Shown: piece after piece, positions 1 through 14,051 of the stretch
How the letters are laid out: each line of letters begins with the position of its first letter
Numbering within the stretch: the first letter of the stretch is position 1
NCBI RefSeq assembly: GCF_030252325.1
Contig: NZ_CP126981.1
Coordinates: forward strand, 806,001 to 870,000
Length of the DNA: 64,000 nucleotides
DNA from: Candidatus Mycobacterium wuenschmannii
GTDB taxonomy: Bacteria; Actinomycetota; Actinomycetes; Mycobacteriales; Mycobacteriaceae
Direction of reading: 5' to 3'
Program-made: the position numbers and the translations under genes
The notes under the pieces: model-generated
What the model saw: only the letters and a program-made list of their open reading frames with translations
Database searches by the model: none
Told to the model about the DNA's origin: nothing

Positions 1-654
1 GCCGTGCGCCACCAGGCACTTGCCCTGAACGATGACGTGCGCGTCGGCCGGCGTCTTCTTCTTGTACTTGGTGGTGTCGGTGACGTTCACGGTGATCGTC
101 GACGGATTGCCTTGCGCGTCAGTGCCATTCAGTGTGATCGTGTTGCCCGCGACCGAGGCGACCTGACCGTGCGGCGGAATCTGGTGGTGCGGCTTGTCGC
201 CGGCCGGGTGCGGCGCGGGTCCGGGGCACTTCCCGTCGACCGCGGCGCTGACCTTCACCGCGCGGGCGTTGATCGGGCCGCCCGCCGGGGCGTCGGCCTC
301 GTGGTCGGGGTGGACCCACACGCAGCTGCCGACGGTGACGTCGGTCAACTGCGCCGGGGTGATCTCGTCGATGGTGGTGGACGGCGTGAAGTCGACGGTC
401 GTGGGACCGGACTTCGCGGTGACCTGGATCGTGCTGCCGGACACCGAGTCGATGATGCCCTTTACCCAGTCGTGGCTCTTGTCGGACGCCGACGGGGTTG
501 ATGAAGTGGGGGCGCTGGCGCTGCTGCTCGGGCTCGCCGGAGCGGGCTTGGTCTCGCTGGAGTTTCCACACGCGGCGAGGGACAGCGCGGTGGCTCCGGT
601 GACAGCGAGCAGCGCGGCGCGGGACATTCGCGCGGTCGAGAGGGTGGCAGGCAT
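1..654 (-). CDS. Secreted lipoprotein with two repeated domains (3' end outside window)
   Basis: The gene starts at ATG 654 and runs leftwards off the window; 218 codons are visible and the end is missing. AGGA lies just upstream of the ATG. A signal peptide is followed by a lipobox, LAAC, with the acylated cysteine at residue 29, and then a Ser/Pro/Thr-rich linker, so the protein should be anchored to the outer face of the membrane. Two related segments follow (about residues 62-117 and 150-218). Each begins with a G-x-[IV]-x-S-V-x-G-[NS]-T-I pattern and ends near a single cysteine (GSCVWV and GKCLVA), which resembles DUF5666-type repeats. The function is unknown. The lipoprotein call is firm; the domain name is an inference. 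Confidence 0.75.
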   Translation of the reverse strand, partial: MPATLSTARMSRAALLAVTGATALSLAACGNSSETKPAPASPSSSASAPTSSTPSASDKSHDWVKGIIDSVSGSTIQVTAKSGPTTVDFTPSTTIDEITPAQLTDVTVGSCVWVHPDHEADAPAGGPINARAVKVSAAVDGKCPGPAPHPAGDKPHHQIPPHGQVASVAGNTITLNGTDAQGNPSTITVNVTDTTKYKKKTPADAHVIVQGKCLVAHG

Positions 655-811
655 CGGGGTCCTTTCGGTCGTCGGCCTCGATGAGGTGGCCGACTCGGGC
701 AACGGATATCACCCTTGAGGTCGCCGTTAAGCGCAGGCTTGAGGCCACTTAAGAGCGCGCTGTGTAAACCGCGGTGGGAACACCGCGTCATCGGCATGCG
801 TTAATCAACGC

Positions 812-1174
812 GTGACTACCCAAGAACTCACCGCCGCGCAGTTCAACGAAACGATCAACGGCAACGACATCGTGCTCGTCGACTTCTGGGCGTCGTGGTG
901 CGGCCCGTGCCGGCAGTTCGCACCGACATTCGCCGCCTCCGCGGACAAGCACCCCGACGTGGTGCACGCCAAGGTGGACACCGAAGCCGAGCAGGAACTC
1001 GCCGCTGCCGCGCAGATCCGCTCCATCCCGACGCTGATGGCCTTCAAGAAGGGCAAGCTCATCTTCAACCAAGCGGGCGCGCTGCCGGCCGCCGCGCTGG
1101 AGGACCTGGTTCAGCAGGTGAAGGACTTCGACGTCGACGCCGCGATCGCGACCCAAGAGGGCACCGAAGCTTGA
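812..1174 (+). CDS. trxB1: Thioredoxin (TrxB1-like)
   Basis: This 120-residue protein is a single thioredoxin domain with the active-site motif WCGPC (Cys30 and Cys33) and the cis-proline region RSIPT. It closely resembles M. tuberculosis Rv1471 (TrxB1), including the start TT-x-x-LTAAQFNETI. It should reduce protein disulfides in the cytosol. The GTG start at 812 matches that N-terminus, but no strong Shine-Dalgarno sequence is visible. It sits 35 bases before echA12, as in M. tuberculosis, and no reductase gene is adjacent. Confidence 0.9.
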   Translation: MTTQELTAAQFNETINGNDIVLVDFWASWCGPCRQFAPTFAASADKHPDVVHAKVDTEAEQELAAAAQIRSIPTLMAFKKGKLIFNQAGALPAAALEDLVQQVKDFDVDAAIATQEGTEA

Positions 1175-1209
1175 GCTAAACCCGACGAGTCACGCGTTAC
1201 CGTTCAACG

Positions 1210-2022
1210 GTGACCATGGTCCTCGTCGAACACCCCCGCCCGCACGTCGCGCTGATCACCCTAAACCGGCCCGAGCGAATGAACTCCATGGCCTTCGACG
1301 TCATGGTTCCGCTCAAAGAGGTGCTCGAGGACATCACCTACGACAACTCCGTCAGGGTTGTCGTGCTGACCGGAGCCGGCAAAGGGTTCTCTTCGGGTGC
1401 GGACCACAAATCGGCCGGTTCGGTTCCGCATGTTCAAGACCTGACCCGGCCCACCTATGCACTGCGGTCGATGGCGATCCTCGACGACGTCATCCTGGCA
1501 CTGCGCAAAATGCACCAACCCGTGATCGCCGCGGTCAACGGCGCCGCGATCGGCGGCGGGCTGTGTCTGGCCCTGGCCGCCGACATCCGCGTTGCCGCGA
1601 ACGGCGCGTACTTCCGGGCCGCCGGCATCAACAACGGGCTGACCGCGAGCGAGTTGGGATTGAGCTACCTACTGCCGCGCGCCATCGGCTCGTCGCGGGC
1701 TTTCGAGATCATGCTGACCGGTCGCGACGTCGACGCCGAGGAGGCCGAGCGCATCGGGCTGGTGTCGAGTCAGGTACCCGACGAGCAACTGCTGGAGACC
1801 TGTTACGACATGGCCGAGCGCATCGCCGCGTTCTCCCGGCCGGGCGTCGAGTTGACCAAGCGCACGCTATGGAGTGGACTGGACGCCGCTAGCCTGGAAG
1901 GGCACATGCAGGCCGAAGGTCTCGGACAGCTCTTCGTCCGCCTGCTCACCGGCAACTTCGAAGAAGCGGTTGCCGCGCGCGCCGAAAAGCGCCCGCCGGT
2001 GTTCACCGACGACAAGCCTTAA
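1210..2022 (+). CDS. echA12: Enoyl-CoA hydratase/isomerase family protein EchA12
   Basis: This 270-residue crotonase-fold protein carries the oxyanion-hole segments GFSSGADHKS and NGAAIGGGLCLALAADIR. It follows the M. tuberculosis EchA12 (Rv1472) sequence along its length. The family hydrates or isomerises acyl-CoA thioesters in fatty acid metabolism; the exact substrate is not known. The start is GTG 1210 or ATG 1216, and both give nearly the same protein; the conserved MVLVEHPRP segment begins at the ATG. The gene is downstream of trxB1 and upstream of the ABC-F gene, in conserved order. Confidence 0.88.
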   Translation: MTMVLVEHPRPHVALITLNRPERMNSMAFDVMVPLKEVLEDITYDNSVRVVVLTGAGKGFSSGADHKSAGSVPHVQDLTRPTYALRSMAILDDVILALRKMHQPVIAAVNGAAIGGGLCLALAADIRVAANGAYFRAAGINNGLTASELGLSYLLPRAIGSSRAFEIMLTGRDVDAEEAERIGLVSSQVPDEQLLETCYDMAERIAAFSRPGVELTKRTLWSGLDAASLEGHMQAEGLGQLFVRLLTGNFEEAVAARAEKRPPVFTDDKP

Positions 2023-2096
2023 ATCCCTCCGGCGACGATGCAGGCGTAGTAGGCCTGAAGAGGAGCCGGAGCGACGATGTTGCAAGGAGAGTGACC

Positions 2097-3725
<1,629 letters not shown>

Positions 3726-3786
3726 CCGCTGCGCCGCAATTCTTGCGCCGTAGCATAGGATTTGGTCAATCCGCTCCGCCGGTCCA

Positions 3787-3832
3787 CCCGGGTTCCTACT
3801 CTGTGTTCTTTGGGGAACCTGTTCAACCCGGG
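3787..3832 (+). promoter_or_regulatory. Leader with two mutually exclusive hairpins upstream of the small HTH gene
   Basis: CCCGGGTT (3787-3794) can pair with AACCCGGG (3825-3832). Inside this, GGTTCC (3791-3796) can pair with GGAACC (3814-3819). The two stems share GGTT and cannot form together. The outer stem ends against the purine-rich Shine-Dalgarno region (about 3830-3838) of the gene starting at 3842, so folding could mask it. No factor or ligand is known; regulation is an inference. Confidence 0.4.
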
Positions 3833-3841
3833 GAGGGGCCG

Positions 3842-4033
3842 ATGGGGAAAGCGAAAAAGCCGCGCGATCAAGTGCTGCGCGAATTGCGCAGCGCCTACGA
3901 GGGCGGGGCCAGCATCCGGACGTTGGTGGGGTCGACCGGCAGGTCGTACGGATCGATCCACAGCATGCTGCGCGAGTCCGGCACCACGATGCGCAGTCGC
4001 GGCGGCCCGAACCACCGCACCCGCCCGCGTTAA
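3842..4033 (+). CDS. Small helix-turn-helix regulator (Rv1473A-like)
   Basis: This 63-residue basic protein starts at ATG 3842, just after a GGGGAGGGG Shine-Dalgarno stretch. Its centre (VLRELRSAYEGGASIRTL and TGRSYGSIHSMLRE) reads as a helix-turn-helix, and an Arg-rich tail follows. It matches M. tuberculosis Rv1473A in size and position. It is likely a small DNA-binding protein of the type conserved across actinobacteria; its targets are unknown. It has its own intergenic leader with competing hairpins, so it may be transcribed separately from the ABC-F gene upstream. It converges on the acn-acnR operon. Confidence 0.8.
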   Translation: MGKAKKPRDQVLRELRSAYEGGASIRTLVGSTGRSYGSIHSMLRESGTTMRSRGGPNHRTRPR

Positions 4034-4044
4034 TTCCGGACGGG

Positions 4045-4608
4045 TCAGCGCTGCCGGACCGAGCCCTCGACCAGATCGAGAACGGCGGTCAGCAGCCGAG
4101 TGTCTTCGCCGGACGCCACCTTGGCCACCAAGCCGTCGAGCACGAGATCCAGGTAGCACTGCAACACATCGCCGGGGATGTCGTCGCGGACCCGGCCGGC
4201 CTGCTTCTGCCGGCGCAGACGCTCTATCGTCGCCGCCGCCAACTCCGCTGACCGGTCGGTCCACTCCTTGTTGAACTCCGGGTCGTGGCGCAGCTTGCGG
4301 GCGATCTCCAATCGTGTGGCGAGCCAGTCGAATTGCTCGGGCGCCGCCAGCATGTCGCGCATCACCTGGACCAGGCCCTCGCGCGATGCCACGTCGGCCA
4401 TTCGCTCGGCGTCCTCGTGCGCGAGCTCGAAAAACAGTGTGTCCTTGTCGCGGAAGTGATGGAAGATCGCGCCGCGTGACAAGCCGATCGCCTGCTCGAG
4501 GCGTCGGACCGTCGCTCCGTCATACCCGAACTCGGCGAAGCAGCGGCGGGCGCCGTCAAGGATCTGACGGCGCCGGGCCGCCAGATGATCCTGGCTGACC
4601 TTGGGCAA
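4045..4608 (-). CDS. acnR: TetR-family repressor of aconitase (AcnR-like, Rv1474c)
   Basis: This 187-residue TetR protein has an N-terminal helix-turn-helix (RRRQILDGARRCFAEFGYDG, then SRGAIFHHFRDKDTLF) and a variable C-terminal ligand domain. It matches M. tuberculosis Rv1474c. It lies 20 bases downstream of acn on the same strand, the arrangement of acn-acnR in Corynebacterium glutamicum, where AcnR represses aconitase. The start is an uncommon TTG at 4608; the M. tuberculosis protein starts at the same residue with GTG. A site matching the published AcnR operator pattern lies upstream of acn, so the pair probably forms an autoregulated operon. Confidence 0.85.
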   Translation of the reverse strand: MPKVSQDHLAARRRQILDGARRCFAEFGYDGATVRRLEQAIGLSRGAIFHHFRDKDTLFFELAHEDAERMADVASREGLVQVMRDMLAAPEQFDWLATRLEIARKLRHDPEFNKEWTDRSAELAAATIERLRRQKQAGRVRDDIPGDVLQCYLDLVLDGLVAKVASGEDTRLLTAVLDLVEGSVRQR

Positions 4609-4628
4609 GGCTGCACCCTTCCCGCGGA

Positions 4629-7472
<2,844 letters not shown>

Positions 7473-7576
7473 CTATATCCTGGTCGGCAACCCGCTGCGG
7501 TTGGCTACGCCGCACACGCGATCGCCGCTGTTTCTGTGCGCCGACGGGCCGTGTCGACGCATGCTTTCCAGTCTAA

Positions 7577-7592
7577 CAGTACGCTTGTCCTG
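7577..7592 (-). promoter_or_regulatory. Candidate AcnR operator upstream of acn
   Basis: Read on the minus strand the site is CAGGACAAGCGTACTG. It fits every defined position of the operator CAGNACnnncGTACTG described for AcnR of C. glutamicum (consensus recalled from the literature). It lies about 105 bases upstream of the acn start codon, in the acn/Rv1476-like divergent intergenic region. With acnR directly downstream of acn, this supports autoregulated repression of aconitase. Confidence 0.65.
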
Positions 7593-7677
7593 CATTTCGG
7601 CGGACCCGAAATCTCCCTTTTCTTTTCCCTGACCACCTGCCGTAACGCGGGCGTCGGGAAGCGGTACCGTTCCATCC

Positions 7678-8259
7678 GTGACTACCCCGCACGCGCCGCT
7701 CTACATCCCGGGCGAGATCTGCGGCACCGTCGGTGCCGACCCGACGGCCAAGCCCGATGAGTGCCTGACGCTCGTCCAGCATCAGGTCAGCGCGGGAAAC
7801 ATCAGCGCGCCGCCGGCCGTCACGCCGTCGCTGCTCGACATCATCAACCAGGCGCACGAGCACGACATCGACCTGAAGATCGTCGTGCTCGACCACAACC
7901 CGCCGAACGACACCCCGCTGCGCGACATCGCGACGGTGGTCGGCTCCCAGCACCCGGACGCGACGGTGCTGGTTCTGAGCCCGAACTTCGTCGGTAGCTA
8001 CAGCACCCACTTTCCCCGGTCGACCCTCGAGATCGGCGAAGACCACGCCAAGACCGGCAACACGGTGGCATCGGCGCAAAATTTTCTGCACCAACTCGAG
8101 ACGCCGCAGTTCCCTTGGACGCCATTCACGATCGTCGTGCTGCTCGGCGTATTGGCGACCGTCGCCGGAACGCGTTTCCTGCAATTGCGCGCCCGGCGGT
8201 CAGCAACTCCGGCACGTAGTTCCGGCGGGCCCGCGCAAGGCGCCGATCAGAGCGCTTAG
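7678..8259 (+). CDS. Membrane-anchored protein of unknown function (Rv1476-like)
   Basis: This 193-residue protein starts at GTG 7678. It has no obvious signal peptide but one strong membrane helix near the C-terminus (about 146-166, FTIVVLLGVLATVAG), then a short basic tail. The N-terminal part is soluble, with an alternating beta/alpha look (DLKIVVLDHNPP, DATVLVLSPNFVG). It matches M. tuberculosis Rv1476 in length and position. The family is confined to mycobacteria and relatives, and its location directly upstream of ripA suggests an envelope role, but no activity is known. Confidence 0.75.
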   Translation: MTTPHAPLYIPGEICGTVGADPTAKPDECLTLVQHQVSAGNISAPPAVTPSLLDIINQAHEHDIDLKIVVLDHNPPNDTPLRDIATVVGSQHPDATVLVLSPNFVGSYSTHFPRSTLEIGEDHAKTGNTVASAQNFLHQLETPQFPWTPFTIVVLLGVLATVAGTRFLQLRARRSATPARSSGGPAQGADQSA

Positions 8260-8337
8260 CGGGCAGTATTCCTCGTGTGTCGGATAGCGCCGGCATCGAC
8301 ACCGCTTTCGCGGGCAAATTAGTGATGTCACCGTAGG

Positions 8338-8407
8338 GTCACAATCCTCAGAAGAACAGACTTGTAATTTGTGACATACGTTTCCGCTGGGTCAGATGTG
8401 ACTTACG
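8338..8407. promoter_or_regulatory. ripA upstream region with repeated GTCACA elements
   Basis: The 250-base gap before ripA contains TGTGACATACG (8370-8380) and TGTGACTTACG (8397-8407), direct repeats 27 bases apart that match at 10 of 11 positions. GTCACA also occurs on the opposite strand at 8338-8343. MtrA is reported to bind GTCACA-type repeats at ripA in M. tuberculosis, so these are candidate MtrA sites. The assignment is an inference. Confidence 0.4.
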
Positions 8408-8509
8408 GTGCAGGAGATGCATTTGGTTTATTCGTGCTTCCAGTGATCGCTGGTAGCTCGGAGTACTAGCGCCATCCGCCCCGCGTTGAGCCGAGGAGAT
8501 CCGAGTCGA

Positions 8510-9931
8510 ATGAGACGCAACTGCCGCGGCTCGTCTATCCGATTGGCGACCCCGTTGACCTTCCGAGTCGCCCCCGCTGTGCTCAGCGTCGCGCTGCTGC
8601 TGGGTACGCCGGGGTTGGCCAAGGCCGATCCGGACTCGATGGCCAAGCTGATCGCCGAGGTGGCCCAGGCCAACCAGCGCCTGGAAAACCTCAACGCGCA
8701 GATCCAGACCGAAGAGGAAAGCGTCAACAAGGCCGTCGTCGACGTCGAGAACGCGCGCGACAATGCCGCCACCGCACAGCACGACGTCGAGACAAGCCAG
8801 GCGTCGGTCAAAGACGCGGACGCCGCAATTGCCGCCGCGCAGAAGCGATTCGACCGTTTCGCGGTGGCGAGCTACGTCAACGGCCCGTCGGACAGCTACC
8901 TCACCGCGCGCACCCCCGAAGACATGATCGCGACCGCGGCGGCCGGCCAGGCGCTGGCCACCAGTTCGCGGCAGGTGATGGACAACCTGCAGCGGGCCCG
9001 CACCGAGCAGTTGAACAAGGAATCCTCGGCACGACTGGCCAAGCAGAAGGCCGACAAGGCCGTCAGCGATGCGCAATCCAGCCAGAACACCGCGGTGGCG
9101 GCCCTGGTCGACGTGCACCGCAAGTTCGGTGAGCAGCAACAGGAAGTCACTCGACTGGCCGACGAGCGCAACGCGGCCCAATCAAGACTCGACGCCGCCC
9201 GCAATTGGACGGCATCCGCGGGCGGACCGGATGCCGGACAGCGGGCGGCGTCGTCCCCCGGAGATCGCTGGGACCCGGCCGCGCCGGGTTCGCCGGAGAA
9301 GCCTCAGGGCCACGGCGGCAACTGGGACGGCGCGTGGGATCCCACGCTGCCGATGGTGCCCAGCGCCAACGTGCCCGGTGACCCGGTCGCGGTCCTCAAC
9401 AAGGTCCTCGGGACGATGTCGACCTCCTCCGAGGTCACCTCCAACATGGGCCGCAGCTTCCTGCAGCAGCTCGGATTGGCGCCCACGCCAACAGGTTTCA
9501 CCAACGGTAAGATCCCACGGGTCTACGGCCGGCAGGCATCCGAGTACGTGATCCGCCGCGCCGGCTCCCAGATCGGTGTCCCGTATTCGTGGGGCGGTGG
9601 CACCGCCGCCGGCCCGGGCAAGGGCATCGGTTCGGGCTCGGGAACCACTGGCTTCGACTGTTCCGGCCTGATCCTCTACGCATTCGCCGGAGTCGGCATC
9701 AAGCTGCCGCACTATTCGGGCGCGCAGTACGACCTCGGTCGCAAGATCCCGGCGTCGCAGATGCGCCGCGGCGACGTGATCTTCTACGGCCCCGGCGGTA
9801 GCCAGCACGTGACGCTCTACCTCGGTCAGGGTCAGATGCTCGAGGCTCCCGACGTGGGTCTCAAGGTCCGGATCGCACCGGTCCGCACCAGCGGCATGAC
9901 GCCGTATGTCATCCGCTACATCGAATACTGA
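8510..9931 (+). CDS. ripA: Peptidoglycan endopeptidase RipA
   Basis: This 473-residue secreted NlpC/P60 hydrolase cleaves between D-Glu and meso-DAP in peptidoglycan stems and is needed for daughter-cell separation. A signal peptide ends near LAKA (about residue 38). A long coiled coil follows (about 40-230, rich in heptads such as LIAEVAQANQRLENL) and serves as an autoinhibitory region in the family. Next comes a Pro/Gly linker and the catalytic domain with Cys384 (FDCSG) and His433 (SQHVT). ATG 8510 is chosen for the GAGGAGA just upstream and for agreement with the M. tuberculosis start; a longer in-frame GTG at 8486 is less likely. ripB follows 16 bases later. Confidence 0.93.
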   Translation: MRRNCRGSSIRLATPLTFRVAPAVLSVALLLGTPGLAKADPDSMAKLIAEVAQANQRLENLNAQIQTEEESVNKAVVDVENARDNAATAQHDVETSQASVKDADAAIAAAQKRFDRFAVASYVNGPSDSYLTARTPEDMIATAAAGQALATSSRQVMDNLQRARTEQLNKESSARLAKQKADKAVSDAQSSQNTAVAALVDVHRKFGEQQQEVTRLADERNAAQSRLDAARNWTASAGGPDAGQRAASSPGDRWDPAAPGSPEKPQGHGGNWDGAWDPTLPMVPSANVPGDPVAVLNKVLGTMSTSSEVTSNMGRSFLQQLGLAPTPTGFTNGKIPRVYGRQASEYVIRRAGSQIGVPYSWGGGTAAGPGKGIGSGSGTTGFDCSGLILYAFAGVGIKLPHYSGAQYDLGRKIPASQMRRGDVIFYGPGGSQHVTLYLGQGQMLEAPDVGLKVRIAPVRTSGMTPYVIRYIEY

Positions 9932-9947
9932 TCCATTGAAAGGATCT

Positions 9948-10670
9948 ATGCGCCAGAGGTTTTCCGACTCCGAGGGTGTGCGCTGGACCAGGCTGGTCTG
10001 GCCGGTGCTGGCCGCCTTCGGCCTGCTGCTCGGGCTGACGGTTCCGGCTCAGGCCGAGGATGGCGCGTGGGACCCGACCCTGCCGCCGACGATCAGCGCG
10101 GGCGCGCCGGGTGACCCGGTGGCCATGGCCAACCAGTCGCTGCAGGCCACCGCGCAGGCGACGCAGACGACGCTCGGGTTGGGGCAGCAGTTTCTCAGCG
10201 GACTTGGAATCAACCTCGGCGGAACTCCACCGACCACCAGCGCCAACGGCATCCCGCGGGTGTACGGCCGCCAGGCCGTCGAATACGTCATCCGCCGTGG
10301 GTCCTCGCAGATGGGAGTGCCGTACTCCTGGGGCGGCGGCACGCCGAACTCGCCGAGCAAGGGCATCGACTCCGGCGCCAACACCGTCGGCTTCGACTGC
10401 TCGGGCCTGGTCCGCTACAGCTTCGCCGGGGTCGGGGTGCTGCTACCGAGGTTCTCCGGCGACCAGTACAAGGCCGGGCGGCACATCCCGCCGTCGCAGG
10501 CCAAGCGCGGCGACCTCATCTTCTACGGCCCCGGCGGCGGCCAGCACGTGACCATCTATCTGGGCAACGGTCAGATGCTGGAGGCTTCGGGAAGCGCCGG
10601 CAAGGTCACCGTCAGCCCGGTCCGCAAGGGCGGCATGACGCCGTTCCTGACCCGGATCATCGAGTACTGA
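9948..10670 (+). CDS. ripB: Peptidoglycan endopeptidase RipB
   Basis: This 240-residue NlpC/P60 hydrolase has a signal peptide (cleavage near AQA, about residue 36) and the same catalytic domain as RipA, with Cys151 (FDCSG) and His200 (GQHVT). It lacks the long coiled coil, so it is expected to be less tightly inhibited. ATG 9948 is preceded by GAAAGGA. The catalytic domains of RipA and RipB are strongly similar (RVYGRQA.EYVIRR, GVPYSWGGGT), which points to an old tandem duplication. It forms an operon with ripA and matches M. tuberculosis Rv1478. Confidence 0.92.
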   Translation: MRQRFSDSEGVRWTRLVWPVLAAFGLLLGLTVPAQAEDGAWDPTLPPTISAGAPGDPVAMANQSLQATAQATQTTLGLGQQFLSGLGINLGGTPPTTSANGIPRVYGRQAVEYVIRRGSSQMGVPYSWGGGTPNSPSKGIDSGANTVGFDCSGLVRYSFAGVGVLLPRFSGDQYKAGRHIPPSQAKRGDLIFYGPGGGQHVTIYLGNGQMLEASGSAGKVTVSPVRKGGMTPFLTRIIEY

Positions 10671-10813
10671 TCGAGTACCGGAGCAGGCCACGTCGACGGA
10701 TTCCGGGTGGCCTGGAATAGTTGAACCAGGGCACACCGCTGCCCCGTGACGTTCGTGGTGCGAGAGTCGCGTCTGATTGAGCCTTGGAAGGTCTGAGCCG
10801 TGGAGGGTAATCG

Positions 10814-11943
<1,130 letters not shown>

Positions 11944-11947
<4 letters not shown>

Positions 11948-12909
11948 CCGATAGCAACTCCGCCGCGGAGAAGCCCGTGGCTACTCATCCGCCATCGATG
12001 CTGCGCGGGAACATCGACGATCCCAAATTGGCGGCGGCACTGCGGACCCTCGAGCTCACCGTGCGGCGCAAGCTCGACGGTGTGCTGCATGGCGATCACC
12101 TCGGCCTGATCCCGGGTCCGGGGTCGGAGCCGGGGGAGTCACGCGAGTACCAGCCCGGCGACGACGTACGCCGGATGGACTGGGCGGTCACCGCGCGCAC
12201 CACTCACCCGCACGTGCGGCAGATGATCGCCGACCGTGAGCTGGAGACCTGGCTGGTGGTCGACATGTCGGCCAGCCTCGACTTCGGCACCGCGGTGTGT
12301 GAGAAGCGGGACCTGGCCGTCGCCGCCGCGGCCGCCATCACATTCCTCAACAGCGGCGGCGGTAACCGGCTCGGCGCGTTGATTGCCAACGGCGAGAAGG
12401 TAACTCGTGTTCCGGCCCGCTCGGGTCGACAGCATGAGCAGACGCTGCTACGGACCATCGCGACCATGCCGAAGGCCCCGGTCGGTGTGCGCGGCGACTT
12501 GTCGGTCGCCATCGACGCGCTGCGCCGTCCGGAACGGCGCCGCGGGATGGCGGTGATCATCAGCGACTTCCTCGGCCCGATCAACTGGATGCGACCGCTG
12601 CGGGCGATCTCCGCGCGCCACGAGGTGCTCGGCGTCGAGGTGCTCGACCCCCGCGACGTGGAACTGCCGGATGTCGGCGACGTCATCCTCCAGGACGCCG
12701 AGACCGGCCGCTCCCGCGAGTTCACCATCGACGAGCAACTGCGCGACGACTTCGCGAAAGCCGCTGCCGCACACCGCGCCGACGTGGCCCGCACCCTGCG
12801 CAGCTGTGGGGCACCGCTGCTGTCGCTGCGCACCGACCGTGACTGGATCGCCGACACCGTGCGCTTCGTCGAATCGCGCCGCCGCGGCGCGCTGACGGGT
12901 CGCCAGTGA
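11944..12909 (+). CDS. DUF58 domain protein (Rv1480-like)
   Basis: This 321-residue protein carries the DUF58 signature around residues 55-90 ([17 protein letters not shown]) within a vWA-like fold ([16 protein letters not shown]). Proteins of this kind are partners of MoxR ATPases. The GTG start at 11944 overlaps the moxR1 stop by four bases (GTGA), which points to translational coupling. It corresponds to M. tuberculosis Rv1480. No membrane helix is visible, so it is probably cytosolic or peripheral. Confidence 0.85.
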
Positions 12910-12952
12910 CTTCCGCTGTGCACGCGGGCCTCAATATCAAGACGGGTTTGCT

Positions 12953-13960
12953 ATGACTTTGCCGTTACTCGGGCCGATGACGCTTTCCGGGTTCGCCCAC
13001 GCGTGGTTCTTCCTGTTCCTGTTCGTGATCCTGGCGATCGTCGCCCTCTATGTCTTTTCGCAGCTGGCCCGGCAGCGCCGGATGCTGCGCTTCGCCAACA
13101 TGGAGCTGCTGGAAAGCGTTGCGCCGAAACAACCTACGCGGTGGCGGCATCTGTCGGCGATTCTGCTGGTCGCGTCGTTGCTGCTGTTCACGATCGCGAT
13201 GGCCGGTCCGACCCACGATGTCCGGATCCCCCGTAATCGCGCGGTGGTCATGCTCGTCATCGACGTCTCGCAGTCCATGCGAGCCACCGACGTCGAACCC
13301 AACCGGATGGCCGCCGCCGAGGTCGCGGCCAAGGAGTTCGCCGGCGAGCTGACCCCTGGTATCAACCTCGGCCTGATCGCCTATGCCGGCACGTCGACGG
13401 TGCTCGTCCAGCCCACCACGAACCGCGATGCGACCAAAGCCGCACTGGACAAGCTGCAGTTCGCCGACCGCACCGCCACCGGCGAGGGCATCTTCACCGC
13501 CCTGCAGGCCATCGCCACCGTCGGCGCAGTGATCGGTGGCGGCGACACCCCGCCGCCCGCGCGAATCGTGCTGTTCTCCGACGGTAAAGAGACGATGCCG
13601 ACGAACCCGGACAACCCGAAGGGTGCCTTCACCGCGGCGCGCACCGCCAAGGATCAGGGCGTGCCGATCTCCACGATCTCGTTCGGCACCCCGTACGGGT
13701 TCGTCGAGATCAACGGGCAGCGCCAGCCGGTGCCCGTCGACGACAGCACGATGAAGAAGGTCGCTGAGCTGTCCAACGGCACCCACTACGATGCCTCGAA
13801 CCTGCAGGAGCTCAAGCAGGTTTACGCATCGCTGCAACAGCAGATCGGTTACGAGACGATCCGGGGTGACGCCAGCATCGGCTGGCTGCGACTGGGTTCG
13901 CTGGTGCTCGCGTTGGCCGGGCTGGCGGCGCTGCTGATCAACCGGCGGCTGCCGACGTAG
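12953..13960 (+). CDS. Membrane protein with von Willebrand factor A domain (Rv1481-like)
   Basis: This 335-residue protein (Rv1481-like) has two N-terminal membrane helices (about 13-35 and 63-85), a large vWA domain with a MIDAS motif DVSQS (Asp104, Ser106, Ser108) and a C-terminal helix (about 312-330). This BatA-like layout places the vWA domain outside the membrane between the helices. It closes the moxR1 operon, and interaction with MoxR1 is expected from the family. In M. tuberculosis, Rv1481 affects envelope integrity. Confidence 0.87.
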   Translation: MTLPLLGPMTLSGFAHAWFFLFLFVILAIVALYVFSQLARQRRMLRFANMELLESVAPKQPTRWRHLSAILLVASLLLFTIAMAGPTHDVRIPRNRAVVMLVIDVSQSMRATDVEPNRMAAAEVAAKEFAGELTPGINLGLIAYAGTSTVLVQPTTNRDATKAALDKLQFADRTATGEGIFTALQAIATVGAVIGGGDTPPPARIVLFSDGKETMPTNPDNPKGAFTAARTAKDQGVPISTISFGTPYGFVEINGQRQPVPVDDSTMKKVAELSNGTHYDASNLQELKQVYASLQQQIGYETIRGDASIGWLRLGSLVLALAGLAALLINRRLPT

Positions 13961-14028
13961 TTCGCTCGCGCCGGCGACCTCGGTGGGTTTATCGACCGTA
14001 ACGCTACGGCGCTAGTCAGCCGCCCGAT

Positions 14029-14051
14029 CCCGCCACGGCGTTACGCTCGGC
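14029..14051 (+). repeat. Short repeat at the 3' end of the DUF559 gene (copy 1)
   Basis: This 23-base segment (CCCGCCACGGCG... ending CTCGGC) matches a segment at 14953-14975 at 21 of 23 positions, in the same orientation. The two copies lie at either side of the DUF559 gene. The stop codon of that gene lies within this copy. Confidence 0.5.

Noticed and set aside
2023..2096. A WhiB7 promoter ahead of the ABC-F gene
   Set aside because: Its relatives are linked to WhiB7, but the expected AT-rich block next to a -35 box could not be identified with confidence.
8260..8509. A c-di-AMP (ydaO-type) riboswitch ahead of ripA
   Set aside because: Such switches precede some actinobacterial wall hydrolase genes, but I could not recognise the conserved ydaO core in these 250 bases.
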